From: Notolepis coatsorum
Taxonomy: Eukaryota; Chordata; Actinopteri; Aulopiformes; Paralepididae
Length of the DNA stretch: 64,000 nt
Assembly: GCA_963971535.1 (NCBI GenBank)
Contig: OZ020598.1
Span: forward strand, 99,507,674-99,571,673
Direction: 5' to 3'
A program made the translations under genes and the position numbers. A model generated the notes under the pieces. That model was given only the letters and a program-made list of their open reading frames with translations. It was not told where the DNA came from and did no database searches. This document shows, piece after piece, positions 9,796-21,014 of this stretch. Numbering within the stretch: position 1 is the stretch's first letter; every line of letters starts with the position of its first letter.

Positions 9796-10737
9796 CACTT
9801 TGATCGCCATGGGTTAAATTCATAATTTACCATCCCTAGCCAGCTCTATTTGTCTATGGAGAAGTTCCCCTTCTTTGCAGGGCTATAACTTTTTTAATTC
9901 TATTGCTAAATTGCCATTATTATGGCCCATTCAATGTCCTATATGTATTGTTCAGGGTGTAGCAACGTTAAACTTTTTCATTCACATATTCATACTAAAA
10001 TATGGTCTAAAGTATAAGTATGTTTTTATCGTTTTCTGCAGCTTTCTCCAGAACTAGATTTATAGCTCCAAATGCATTATATTGATGATGAAATACAGTT
10101 TGATAGCAATCGGCGCGTGATAAAAAATTTCAACTGGACGTGGTTCTAGAAGTTACTACGTATCATCTGATGACCGGATGGGCGGGGGGGCGTTTATAAT
10201 TCCGTGGGCAACGTTATACCATTCGTCTAGTGTGGGTGATATGATCATCAGAGCAGTTAGTAAAGAACATGTTGGAAAATAACGCTGGATCTTACCGTAT
10301 CTTCCTCGCGCCGTTGGGCGATGAGCGTGGAGCAGAGATATTCCTATTATGGGATGTCGAAATACCCGATCCATCTCCAGGTTGTATAATAGTATATACG
10401 TCCAAATCATGTTGTTTGTCGAGTTATTTGCACCGATCGGTGTTCACTGTGTCAAGATGGAGTCCTGCTAATGATAGCGAGTGCCCGGAGGAAATATGGG
10501 TGAGCACCACTTCATCCACATGACTTCCTGTTGGGCGATCTGCCGATCGGCCACCAGATGGCGCTCTTGAACCGTTAGAGAGTTGGAGCTCAGCAGTATA
10601 TCTCAGGTCCCCGGAGGAGAAATATGATTTCGATCACAGATTTTTGAAATATTGATATCAAAGACGTGTTACGGCGTCTTCGGCAGAATGAGCATGGCGG
10701 GCAATGACGAGTTTCGGCGTTTCCGGCGATTAAAGTG
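9796..10737. mobile_element. TTAA element, family PB-B, copy 1
   Basis: TTAA at 9792-9795 and 10738-10741; the ends are CACTTTGATCGCC and CACTTTAATCGCC (reverse complement). Interior motif CCAGCTCTATTTGTCTATGG is shared with copies at 11287-17104 and 31366-32313. It is non-coding. Its right end abuts the 5' limit of the RTE-like LINE at 10742. Confidence 0.8.
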
Positions 10738-10741
10738 TTAA

Positions 10742-11286
10742 GAACTCTGGTGACAGATGCATCGAGCTCCTTGTGAAACTGGTAAACAACATCTATAACT
10801 CAGGAAATCTTCCAAATGATTTCCTAAAATCAATGTTCATTCCGATCCCAAAGACCAGAAGAGCCACAGAATGCGACAATTACAGTTTGATATCTCATGC
10901 ATCAAAAGTACTCCTGAAAATCATCAAGAACAGAATATAACCCATAATTGAACATCAGCTCTCGGATAGCCAAATGGGTTTTCGCAAAGGAAAAGGAACA
11001 AGAGATGCAATCTGCCAACTCAGAATCATTGGTGAAAAATCGATAGACCAACAGAAGAAGCTGTATATTTGCTTCATCGATTTCACGAAGGCCTTCGACA
11101 GAGTTGAACATACAACATTGATGAGAACAATGGAAGAATTCAAAATACCAGTTTCTGACCGAAGAATAATTGCCAACTTATACTGGAGGCAGAAGGCTGA
11201 TGTTAGAATAGGAAAGGAGAAATCAAGAGACTTCCCGTGGAGAAGGGTGTAAGACAAGGATGCATCTTGTCCCCTGTACTCTTTAA
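10742..11286 (+). pseudogene. RTE-like reverse transcriptase, fingers to motif B
   Basis: Blocks in order: LVKLVNNIYNSGNLPNDF, MFIPIPKTRRATECDNYSLI (RT fingers), IIEHQLSDSQMGFRKGKGTR, LYICFIDFTKAFDRVEHTTL (motif A with catalytic Asp), and VRQGCILSPVLFN (motif B). There is an in-frame stop before PIIEHQL (near 10938) and a one-base frame change near 11237 just ahead of VRQGC. The ORF is broken at the TTAA at 11283 by a large insertion and resumes at 17109. The RTE-type label comes from the FRKGKGTRDAI and VRQGCILSP motifs and from the tail type. Confidence 0.75.
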
Positions 11287-11672
11287 CCCTTTATCTGCCA
11301 GGGATTATTCTGATTTTATACCGTCCTCTGCCAGCTCTATTTGTCTATGGAGATGTTCCCCTTCTTTGCAGGGCTATAACTTTTTTAATTGTATTGCTAA
11401 ATTGACATTACTATGGCCCATTCAACATCAAGTATCTATCGTTTAGGATGTAGCAACGTTCTACTTTTTCATTCACACATTCATACTAAAATATGGTCTA
11501 AAGCAGGGGTCTCAAACTCAATTTACCTGGGGGCCGCTGGAGGTAGAGTCTGGGTGAGGCTGGGCCGCATCAAATATTCCACAAAAAAGGGTTTCAAGTA
11601 TTCAAAAAAAAAGTACAACTGATCCAATCTTCTCAATCTTTAGCAATAACATTTCAGAACATGAACAGTTCT

Positions 11673-11888
11673 TCAGAACATGAACGGTTCTTCAGACTTC
11701 TCAGTGGTGTCAGTGGACTCATCCACAGCTATGGAAATGCACTGTGCATTTTTTTTTATTCTATCACAAAGCTGTTTATAAAAAAAATAGGTAAAAACCA
11801 TATTATGCGTTTTCATCAATAAATAAATGCCCCAATTTTTTTTATAGATTGGGGGCCCCACATTTTTTAATAGATTGGGGGCCCACAA
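11673..11888 (-). pseudogene. hAT transposase remnant (first catalytic Asp region)
   Basis: Reads FYKQLCDRIKKNAQCISIAV followed by DESTDTTE. The A-V-D-E-S-T-D block is the usual context of the first acidic catalytic residue in hAT transposases of the GTF2IRD2/ZBED-related group. Only some 40 residues are recognisable and nothing follows it on the same strand. It supports the hAT identity of 11504-16372. Confidence 0.6.
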
Positions 11889-12571
11889 ATTGATTCCTTC
11901 ATGGGGCCCAGAATCTCCAGCTACGCCCCTGGCTGGGATTTTTTCCGTCCATTCACCTTTGAATTGCAGTCGACTTTTCTTTTACTGACCATCTTTGAAA
12001 ATGCCATATTTTTCTGCTGGCGAAAATAGGCTAATAGCTACATTTATCTCACAGAGATAAAACTGGGAGTGAGTTTACTGTAGATGCGCTGTCAACTCTG
12101 CTCCGACTTGAACTGAAAGAGAAAGACGACATGCAGTCCGTGAAGACCCGCCCTACTCCCCTACTCTGCCTCTGATTCGCAGACTTGAAAGGATATCAAC
12201 CATCATTTAATATCCCATTCGATTAGTTTGTTCTCTCCTCTCCCGCATTTTGGTTTGACCTACTTACTCTGCAGGCCAAGCCAAGGCTGTCTGGCCAAGT
12301 CTGTTTTACACACAGCTTGGTTTGACCTGCCGACCTTTTGACCCCGGACCCCTCTCCCCACACAGACCCATGCACACACGAGCAGATCTCCTCTTGCTTG
12401 CTGCTTGCGTCTGACGACTGGCCGGCACACATGCACGCACGCATATACACCCACACACTGATAGAAAGTTCGTACACACACCCTTACACACAAATATACA
12501 CACAGATAAACACACATAGGATTAATGGACAGCATAAATTCATGGACTGCCGTGGTTAAGTATCACAAAGT
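11889..12571. other. Non-coding hAT interior with CA-rich tract
   Basis: No coding identity. 12360-12520 is CA-rich (CACACA/TACACA), so the short overlapping minus-strand frames there are low-complexity artefacts. Confidence 0.5.
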
Positions 12572-14959
12572 GTGTCAAACCTCATACTGACCTCTGACAA
12601 GTCCAAGATCTCCAATAAAGGGGTTATAGCATGCGGGTTAAGTGATCATTATATGATATTCTGTACCCGCAAAAAGCTAAAACTAAAGGCTGGCTGTCAC
12701 AAAACAGTCACATCTAGAGACCTCAAAACCTACTCTAGCGAGGCCTTTAACCTTGAACTGGAGAGTCTGGACTGGTCAGATGAACTCAATGGTACACTGG
12801 TTGAAGAAACTTGGCTTGGCTTCAAAACCAAATTTTCATCAATACTAAACAACATGGCCCCCCTAAGAACCACCAGGGTAAAAAATCGCGCTGAGCCATG
12901 GATGCACACTGAAATACTGACCGCTATGAAAGCCAGAGACAAAAAATGCTCTGAGTTTCGTAAAAGTCAGTCAAAGCTTACCAAAAGCACGAGCAGTGAA
13001 CTCCAAGACCACGTGACTGAACTCAAACTAGAAAGAAACAGACTAAGAAATGACGTAAACTCCATGATCAAAACAGCTAAAAAAAATTTCATCAATGACA
13101 AAACCGAGGAAAACAAAAATAAACCACGTGAACTTTGGAAATTACTCAACAATCAACTAGGCTGCAGTAAAAAACTCAAAACCAGGTTCTCAAACATAAA
13201 CATAAAGACGGACAACACGCTCATCACAGACAAGCTGGATGTAGCCAATTACTTAAACACTTTCTTCACAAACATACCCACAACACTGGTAAACAAACTA
13301 CCCTCCCACGCAGGGCAGTATGGGGTAGAACACATAGTAGCATACTACAAGAACCTAGGCGTCCACAAAGACGACTTCAAACTGGAAATAGTAACTACAG
13401 ATGAGGTACTCAAAAAACTGAGCGCCCTCCAACCAAACAAGGCCACTGGCCATGACAACATCCCCTCCAAATTCCTCAGAGACTCAGCAGCAGCCATCAC
13501 CCCAGTCATCACACACATAATAAACCTCTCCATAAAACAGGGACACGTCCCCAAGGACTTCAAAATTGCGAGAGTAACACCCCTGCACAAAAAGGGCAGC
13601 AAATTAGACCCGGGTAACTACCGCCCTGTTTCTATCCTTACATCCATCTCGAAAGTCATGGAAAAAATAGTATACGAACAGATCGAAAAGTACCTAGCGG
13701 AAAAAAATCTAATCTACGAATTCCAATCTGGCTTCAGAACATCCCACTCCACTGACACATGCCTTCTCTACTTGAACGACCACATCAAACAAGAGGTGGA
13801 CGCGGGCAAATACTGCGGCATGGTCATGCTGGACCTACAAAAGGCCTTCGACACTGTCAATCACACCATTCTGATTGACAAGCTGAAAGCAATTGGTTTT
13901 GATAGTTTATCAGTGAGCTGGATACAATCCTACCTGGAGGGGAGGGAACAGATGGTGGAAGTAAACGGTACACTATCCCCCCCCCTCACAGTGAGCTGTG
14001 GTGTTCCACAAGGAAGCATACTAGGACCGCTACTATTCCTAATTTATGCAAATGACATGTCGTCAGCTTGTGACTGCAACTTGTTCCTGTTTGCAGACGA
14101 CTCAGCCCTGCTGGTCTCTGACAAGAACAAGTTACAGGTTGAAAAAGCTCTCAGCTCGGAACTAGGCAAAATCTGCATATGGCTCGCCGACAACAAACTA
14201 TCATTACACATGGGCAAAACAGAGTCCATTCTCTTCGGTTCAAATAACAAACTCAGCAAGACCGACGGCTTCTCGGTTACAGTGGGTGACAATATTATCA
14301 CAAGGAAAGATGAAATTACCTACCTGGGTTCCATCCTAGAGGCTAATCTTTCCTGTGACAAAATGGCATCCAATGTAATAAAAAAAGTCAACCAACGAAC
14401 GCGATTCTTGTACCGGATCTCCTCTCTGGTAAACAAGAATACCCTGAAGACTCTAGCAGGAGCACTCATTCAAGGGTACTACGACTATGCTTGCACCTCA
14501 TGGTACCAAAGCACCTCAAAGGCACTAAAAAACAAATTACAAACATCTCAAAACAAGCTAGTCAGACTACTACTTGACCTGACTCCTAGAACCCACCTCA
14601 CCCCTGCCCACTTTGACAACCTAGGATGGCTTAGAGTAGACGACAGAGTACAGCAACTTGCAATGGGCCTGGTCTACAAGATACACTACGCGACCAAGGT
14701 ACCCATGTACATGTCAAAATACTTCCCAAAGGTCAGTGAATACCACGATCACAACACCAGAGGGAGCTCCACAAATCATGTAAAACCCAGATTCGGCTCA
14801 AACAAGGGACTAAACACGTTTCGCAATTATGCCACATCAATGTGGAACGCCCTGCCTAAAGCTGTAAAGGAATGTGAATCACTACCCACCTTCAAAAACA
14901 CTCTCAAAAAACACCTACGTGAGACTGCAATTCGAAACTGGCCCCTACAAATGTCCTAA
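12572..14959 (+). CDS. LINE reverse transcriptase, intact 795-codon frame lacking most of the endonuclease
   Basis: The frame opens inside the endonuclease with NLILTSDKSK and the SDH motif (CGLSDHYMIF), then a Lys-rich linker. RT motifs follow: VTPLHKKGSKLDPGNYRPVS (fingers, about residue 340), GFRTSHSTDTCLLYLNDHI, MVMLDLQKAFDTVNHTIL (motif A), GVPQGSILGPLLFLIYANDM (motif B, about residue 470), and LFLFADDSALLV (motif C, FADD catalytic pair). The C-terminal part includes LDLTPRTHLTPAHF and YHDHNTRGSS and ends LPLQ-like before a TAA. No stop or frameshift, so the insertion is recent or the element was recently active. As a 5'-truncated copy it could not move by itself. The initiator residue is not genuine. 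Confidence 0.9.
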   Translation: MSNLILTSDKSKISNKGVIACGLSDHYMIFCTRKKLKLKAGCHKTVTSRDLKTYSSEAFNLELESLDWSDELNGTLVEETWLGFKTKFSSILNNMAPLRTTRVKNRAEPWMHTEILTAMKARDKKCSEFRKSQSKLTKSTSSELQDHVTELKLERNRLRNDVNSMIKTAKKNFINDKTEENKNKPRELWKLLNNQLGCSKKLKTRFSNINIKTDNTLITDKLDVANYLNTFFTNIPTTLVNKLPSHAGQYGVEHIVAYYKNLGVHKDDFKLEIVTTDEVLKKLSALQPNKATGHDNIPSKFLRDSAAAITPVITHIINLSIKQGHVPKDFKIARVTPLHKKGSKLDPGNYRPVSILTSISKVMEKIVYEQIEKYLAEKNLIYEFQSGFRTSHSTDTCLLYLNDHIKQEVDAGKYCGMVMLDLQKAFDTVNHTILIDKLKAIGFDSLSVSWIQSYLEGREQMVEVNGTLSPPLTVSCGVPQGSILGPLLFLIYANDMSSACDCNLFLFADDSALLVSDKNKLQVEKALSSELGKICIWLADNKLSLHMGKTESILFGSNNKLSKTDGFSVTVGDNIITRKDEITYLGSILEANLSCDKMASNVIKKVNQRTRFLYRISSLVNKNTLKTLAGALIQGYYDYACTSWYQSTSKALKNKLQTSQNKLVRLLLDLTPRTHLTPAHFDNLGWLRVDDRVQQLAMGLVYKIHYATKVPMYMSKYFPKVSEYHDHNTRGSSTNHVKPRFGSNKGLNTFRNYATSMWNALPKAVKECESLPTFKNTLKKHLRETAIRNWPLQMS

Positions 14960-15401
14960 CCTAGTTGTACAGTAAATGACAAAGTAAGGCTTTGTCAATA
15001 TTCCAATGTACAGTGTAAAATGTGTGTGTCCCCTTCCCAACCCCCCCCCCCCCCCCCCCCACCTCCAATGTACAGCCCTCACCCAACCCACCCAACCCCA
15101 CCCCACCCAACCAACCTCCTCCAATGTACAGTTTCTATGCCAAATGTATATACACTCCTTTTCTGGACACTTTTGTATCACAAACAGTACTGTATTTGCA
15201 AATCTGATATGTCATAAATGTATAGATGTAGCAGTACTGTCTATCTGTATGTCATGTATGTCATATATGTTATGATTAATTGAAAATGGGGGACCCTGAT
15301 GTAAACAAGACGAAAGTCTTTCTCTGGTCTGCATCCCCTTAACAATTGTATGTATTGAGCTGTACTGTACTGTACCCATTCTGCAATCTGTTAATAAACT
15401 T

Positions 15402-15438
<37 letters not shown>
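12573..15438 (+). mobile_element. (ATCA)n-tailed LINE, copy 1, 5'-truncated
   Basis: The 5' end is truncated just before the last endonuclease motif, and the ORF runs to 14959. The 3' UTR contains a C-tract (15039-15060), GGGGGACCCTGATGTAAACA and CTGTTAATAAACTTTTCAATC, then about nine ATCA units (15403-15437). The same 3' UTR occurs at 30940-31072, 36506-37009 (minus), 56940-57313 and 57317-57605 (minus). Related coding sequence with a 2A motif is at 36.5-43.85 kb. I place it in the CR1/L2/Daphne-like part of the Jockey superfamily, not more precisely. Confidence 0.8.
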
Positions 15439-15960
15439 AGTAAAAGACAAATTACTAAAGTGAGGACACGACCCCAAGTCTGGCCCCATACACACTGATT
15501 CAAAAAGCATACACAACCATGTACACACCGTCCAAATGCGGGGGACCCCAGAGGACACTTATCGTTCAGCCCCCACCCTTACTGGAAAGCCCGTATTGAA
15601 AACAGCCCCTCCTTCTACTCATGTTCCCGCCTAAAAGTTCTTTGTCCTCAAGTGATGACGCGACGACTATCAATCATCCAGTCAGAAAAGAGGTGTGTTT
15701 AGCTAGTACTGTATACAAGTGGGTCAATGTATTCTCGAGACCACCACTTGGCACTTGCTCGTGTGGAGGTGCGTGGTCCGGATTGTGATCTATTTGTGCT
15801 GTGAGAGTTCAGTAAAACTTTACAGACTGCCATCTGACTCTTTGTCTCATCTCTCTGTTCACCTCGCCGACATTCAATTAAAAGAACCCAGGGTTAATTT
15901 ACAGTATATCTTGATCTTTTTCAAGTGGAGGCACCGTGGTAAAATTTAAAGGGCTCGTCC
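15439..15960 (+). other. Possible LTR end and primer-binding region (fragment)
   Basis: Contains an LTR-like stretch with CAGTAAAACTTTACAGACTG and an ATTAAA signal near 15878, then TTTTTCAAGTGGAGGCACCG and GGGCTCGTCCGG. The last motif resembles the proline-tRNA primer site of some retroviruses, and TTCAAGTGGAGG also occurs after the 5' LTR at 62615-62630. No gag or pol follows. No LTR start or duplication was found, so this is tentative. Confidence 0.3.
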
Positions 15961-17108
15961 GGAGGAAAAACCTTTCAGACTGTGGGTGAGGGGGAAAAAC
16001 GCTGACGGGACGTGTATGTGATTGAACCAGACTCGTACACAGACAGACGGTGGCAGTGCAGGCGGACAGCGCGCAGCACTGCTCGCAGAGGAGAGAGATA
16101 GCGAGGATGCATTTGCTTCCACTTTACTTGATATCATATCACTCCGGAATCACGTTTAAACCAAGTCACTAACATAACGTTGCTGTCATGAGCCTGCGCT
16201 ATGGTAGCCTACAAGTGATCAAATAAATAAAACTTCCAACTCTCGCGCAACGACTCGGCAAACAGTAGTGCACGGGCCGCATTAACACTACACTTTGATG
16301 TCCAGTAGGGGGCCGCAAAATATCATCCCGCGGGCCGCAATTGGCCCGTGGGCCGCGAGTTTGAGACCCCTAATCTAAAGTATAAATATGTTTTTATCGT
16401 TTTCTGCAGCATTCCATAGAACGTGAGTTATAGCCACAAATACATATATTAGATCATCAAATGTAGTTTCATACCGATTGACGTCAGATAAAAAAATTCA
16501 ATTGTACAAGGTCCTAAACGTCATGCCTCATCATCTGCTGGTGACCGGAGGGGGGGGGGGGGGGGGGTTTATAAGTCCGTGGCCGACGTTAAATGATTCA
16601 TGTAGTATGGGCAATATATATATCAGAGCAGATTATACGGTTAATAATAATCAAACACGCTGAAACTCACCGCGGCTTCCTCTGACCGTTGGGTGATCAG
16701 CGTGGAGCAGAAAGATCGCTATTATGGGATGTTGATATATGCGATCCATTTCCAGGTTGTATAATACTATATGCGTCCAAATCATGTTGTTTATCGAGTT
16801 ATTTGCAACCGATCGATGTCCAGTGTATCAAGATGGAGTCCCGCTAGCGATAGCGAGTGCCTGGACGAAATATGGGCGAGCACCACTTCCGGTTTTGTCG
16901 ATTCGCCGATCGGCCACCCGATGGCGGTCTTGAACCGTTGGAGAGTTGAGAGGAGATCTACAGGAGATCTCAAGTCTCCGTGGGTGAAATATGATTGCCA
17001 TGACAGATTTTTGAAATATTGATCTCAAAGACGCTGTACGACGTCATTGGCAGATTACGCATGGCGGAGAATGACGTGTTAAGTCGTCCTTGGCGATTAA
17101 AGGGTTAA

Positions 17109-17391
17109 TATGTACAGTGAATCACTGATGAAAAAAGGTCTGAGAGGAGGGAAAGGAGTAAAACTTGGCGAAGAGAACATCACCAATATAAGATACGTGG
17201 ATGACACTGCTATAGTCTGTAACTGTCAAGATCTACAGGACATGATGAATAAGCTGAATGTCGAATGCAAAAACTATGGAATGTCGCTAAACACAAAGAA
17301 AACTAAAGTAATGATCATTGAAAAAACACCAGGAACTGTTTGTAAAATACAGGTGGATGGAGAAAAACTTGAACAAGTGAAGGAGTACATG
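17109..17391 (+). pseudogene. RTE-like reverse transcriptase, motif C segment
   Basis: Continues the LINE after the TTAA element: MYSESLMKKGLRGGKGVKLG, then ITNIRYVDDTAIV (motif C, YVDD with the catalytic Asp pair), and GMSLNTKKTKVMIIEKTPGT (thumb). It ends at the 8-bp duplication of the hAT at 17392 and continues at 22447. This piece alone has no stop. Confidence 0.8.
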
Positions 17392-17631
17392 CAGGGCCGC
17401 CTGGGAGAAATGCGAGGCCCTGTGCGAGATTTAAACGCGAGCCCCCCCCCCCCCCCTAAAAGGTAAAAAAAAAATATATATACAATTTTTTATTTAATTT
17501 TTCTTCATACAGTCAACATATTCTTAAATAATAGCACTGCCCGATGCTAGGCATGATACAGTCAACATATAGCAAGAGAGAGAGCGAGAGAGAGCTCCCG
17601 TTCTACAGTCAATATACAGTGTTATCGCTGC

Positions 17632-18572
17632 TGTGAGGATTGGTTCATTCCCCGCCACAGGCTTCTTAAGGTACTGTGATGATTGGTCCGTTCCCCACCA
17701 CATGCTCCGCTCCTTTAAGGTACTGTGTTGATTGATGCATTCCCCGCCACACGCTCCGCTCCTTTAAGGTGCTGTGTTGATTGGTGCATTCCCCGCCACA
17801 CGCTTTTGGAGCAAGTGTCAATTCCAGCGCGCACCTGTCATAGTTTTTGATTAGCGCCCCAGAGGCTTTTTATACTGGGACTTCCCTTCAATCGAGGTCG
17901 GGTCGTTTTGGAATACAACTGCTTTTGCCTGCTTTTTCCCCGTTGCTGTGCCTCGTCTTCTTTCCCTCCAGGACTTTCTGTGGAGATCCGCTGATGAGAA
18001 CCTTGTTCCCCGTTTGGAGCTGCGCCTCGTTTACCCGCTTTACGCGTTTGCGCTTGGGTGAGTTGGAACCAAACCCCTCTGGATTATTCTGTCTGTGTGT
18101 GTGACGAACACCGAAGATTATCATTTTTGCTTGCACTGGACTCAGTTGAAGTGTGTGTTTTGAAGGGACACTGAAGATATCATTTCTGTTTGCACTAAAC
18201 TCAGCTAACTTGTGTGTTGTGGAGAACACTGAAGATTGTTACTGTTCATTGGTTCTGGACACAGCTAAGGGAGGAGGGAACCACACTGCCTCTGTGTTTC
18301 GTTGGACTGTTATTGATATCTCTCTCTCTCTCCGTTTTCCACCTCGAGTTAAAGCTGGGAGTATCTGCAGAGCCGCTACAACGTCAAATACCGATTCCCC
18401 ACCGCTATCACCAGGAGGATCTGCAGAGCCGCAGAGAACTCTGCCGATGGCAGTCTCCCTTGTTGTTTCATAATTGTTACTTTACCCCTTTTGTGACTCT
18501 GTAAATAAATACGCCCTAGTATCTAAACTTCCTGTCTGTGCCGTGCGTTTGAGGTCGGTTCAAACCCTAACA
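17632..18572 (+). mobile_element. Solo LTR, 941 bp
   Basis: Begins TGTGAGGATTGG and ends CCCTAACA (TG...CA), with a perfect 5-bp duplication GCTGC on each side (17627-17631 and 18573-18577). Polyadenylation-type AATAAA at about 18505, just before the end. The first 200 bp contains about four imperfect 58-60-bp repeats with ATTCCCCGCCACACGC. No internal region remains, so this is the product of LTR-LTR recombination. A Gypsy- or ERV-type origin is possible; the sequence does not decide. Confidence 0.75.
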
Positions 18573-18855
18573 GCTGCACAGACCCGGCAATGCCCCTGAC
18601 CCTCCACCAGAGCAAGGCCAGCGAGAGAGAGAGAGAGAGACACATTGGAAAGAAACAACCCAAAACCAGAGCAAATTGAAATGATATTTGGCCCTAAACA
18701 GAGAGTACACAGTGGCAGAATACCTGAGCACTGTGACTGACCCAATACTAAGAAGATCCTTGACTAGGTACAGACTCAGCGAGCACAGCCTAGCCATCGA
18801 GAAAGGCCGCCATAGGCAGACCTGGCTCCCAAGCGAAGACAGACCCACTGCACAC

Positions 18856-20837
18856 TAGGGTTGGGCACCGAGAACCGGTTCTAAAAAGAACCGGTTCCTA
18901 ACTTCCGGTTCTGGAAGTAACATGTTTGCATTTCGATTATTTTTTTCGATTCCATCCTAAATGCCCGCACTAGTTTGTTTTCTGGGGGTTGTAATTACTC
19001 CTCCCGTGCTCCGCTCGTGCTCCGCTAGTAAAAAAAAAAACACCAATGAAGAAGAACATCCTCTTGGAGTAGTCGCAAAACAAAACATGGAACAGAGGAA
19101 ACGCCGTTCGAAAGCTTGGCTTCATTTCACGTTAATAAAGGACGGGTTGGCACAGTGCAACACCTGTGACAAACGTATTTCCAACAAAGGAGGATGCAGT
19201 TATAGATAAAGTTATAGACTACCAATTGCTAAAACGGTGTCAAATCTGTTCATAGTTGTTGAACGCTCGCAGCGTGATGCTCATTCTAACGTCAGCCAGC
19301 CTGGAGCGGCTGCTGCTGCTACTGCTACCAGCCAGCGACCGCAGCCAGCTGGGTAGTTTCTTCAACCGCAACGCGACACCCCATTCACTTTGGCAGCAAG
19401 GGGAAAGCTGTCGAAGGAGCGAGTTGCAGAGTGCCACAGAGAGTAACTGCTTATGTGGTGAAAAGGCTGCATCCCTTTTCAGACGTTGAATCGCCCACAT
19501 TTTGGTAAGCAATAAGAATAACGTTAAGCTAACTAACTTAGCATGGTAGGGTAGCTACTAATAGTTATCTACCCCTGACCTAACGTTACAGTAACAGTTC
19601 AGGTTTAACTGTATTGACAGATTTGTCTTTGGCACGTTAATCGCTATGTCTCTCTCTCGCTCCCTCCCTCCCTCTCTCTCTATATTTCTCTCTCTATCCC
19701 TCCCTCTCCTTCATGTAAATATAGATACATTCACGTTGTCTTATCACTGTCTGTCACTGACTAGCAAGTCTTAGTGAGGCTGAGAAGTGAGAACAGCCAT
19801 ACATATATAAAAATGCATTTGTGTGATGCAAGTCAATAGATGAGATGAATGAATGACCCAAGCGAACTTGTGAGTTGAATGCAAATAAGAGTGACACAGA
19901 GGTTACAGGGTGTTTCTGTGTACTGTATATCTTATGTTTGTTTTGTGTTTGCAGGGCTATGATCCATTCAATTAATCCAAAGTACACCCCCCCCCTACAA
20001 GGGACTATTTAGCTAACGCATTGATCCCATCTTGGTACCAGGTTGAAAAATCTAATCTAATCTCTCAGCTTAGTGAGGTCAACCACATCTTACTTACTTC
20101 ATTTATTAAGTTAAGAGTTTCATGTACATATGTGCCTTTTCAGTTTACAGTTACAGTTATTTAAGTTTGAGAGATGGCCCGGCAGCTCTTTGTTTTTTAG
20201 ACTGACTGCTGCCAACTTGCAATGTTATTTCAGCAGGTTTCAGTTTATTAAGTTAAGAGTTTCATGTACATATGTGCCTTCAGTTTTACAGTTAGTTATT
20301 GAAGTTTGAGAGACTGGAGCAGGGGGAGAGACGGGAGCAGGGGGAGAGGGGAGCAGGGGAGCAGGGGGAGAGAGGGGAGCACACACGTACAAACACACAA
20401 ATACACATACACACATACTGTATGGTGGACTATGACAAGAGGCAAACCAAGCTGGCACATGCCAAGGCCGGAGACGCCTCCCTGCTCTTTATTTAATTTA
20501 TCACATGACTGTTTTATTTTGTTTCATATCTCAACACCCACCTGGGCTGCAGCTCTTTGTTTTAGACTGCTGCCAACTTGCAATGTTATAAGAGTTTCAT
20601 GTACACGTGTGCCTTTTCAGTTTACAGTGTATGTAAAATATATATATATTTTACAATATATATTATGTGAATAATATGGAAAAAAAGGATTTTTCAAATA
20701 AATGTTCTCCTGCGAAATAAGCTGTGACCTGTTTTGACCTGCACCTCAAAGAATCGGAATCGAGAATCGTTTAGAACAGGAATCGATAAGGAGAACCGGA
20801 ATCGGAATCGGTCAAATCCAAACGATACCCAACCCTA
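18856..20837 (+). mobile_element. hAT element with BED-finger exon remnant
   Basis: Perfect 8-bp duplication CTGCACAC (18848-18855 and 20838-20845); terminal repeats TAGGGTTGGGCACC and TAGGGTTGGGTATC (reverse complement). Subterminal ends are rich in GAACCGG/GAATCGG. A BED finger lies at 18961-19209; the rest of the transposase is gone. A unit containing TTAAGAGTTTCATGTACA occurs at about 20112, 20254 and, in part, 20590. Confidence 0.85.
18961..19209 (+). pseudogene. BED-type zinc finger of a hAT transposase, fragment
   Basis: The frame contains RRSKAWLHFTLIKDGLAQCN then TCDKRISNKGG. This matches the BED finger pattern (aromatic W..F, then C-x2-C) used by hAT transposases to bind their terminal repeats; the closing H..H pair is lost at the stop after GGCSYR. 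No catalytic domain is found downstream before the right terminal repeat. Non-functional. Confidence 0.65.
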
Positions 20838-21014
20838 CTGCACACAAGATGAGGTGGAAACCGAGCTCCACTTCTTAACAACCTGCCCACTATACCAAGA
20901 CATACTTCCCACAAATTGCAAACACCCAAAGAGACTTTGAAAACATCGAGAATAACTCAAAACTCCCATACCTACTGGGAGAAATACAAGAATGTGAAAT
21001 AAAGCCCATTTGAA

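Larger units (their letters stand above)
11504..16372. mobile_element. hAT element inserted in PB-B copy 2, itself carrying a LINE
   Basis: Terminal repeats CAGGGGTCTCAAA and TAGGGGTCTCAAA (reverse complement of the right end) with flanking GTCTAAAG/ATCTAAAG (7 of 8). The right subterminal region is rich in GGGCCGC, as in many hATs. The joint without it reads ATATGGTCTAAAG-TATAA, as in PB-B copies 1 and 3. A transposase remnant lies at 11673-11888 and a LINE at 12573-15438. A second hAT-like end, CAGGGGCGTAGCTGGA, sits in antisense at 11916-11931. Confidence 0.8.
11287..17104. mobile_element. TTAA element, family PB-B, copy 2, containing a hAT and a LINE
   Basis: TTAA at 11283-11286 and 17105-17108, ends CCCTTTATCTGCC and CCCTTTAATCGCC (reverse complement). 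Only about 950 bp (11287-11503 plus 16373-17104) is the element itself, colinear with copies 1 and 3; the remainder is the hAT at 11504-16372. Poly-G tract at 16550-16567. Confidence 0.8.

Noticed and set aside
12223..12559. Overlapping Cys/Val-rich ORFs (VCVYLCV-type)
   Set aside because: CA-rich low complexity; same reason for frames at 61189-61550, 62010-62586 and 63601-63867.
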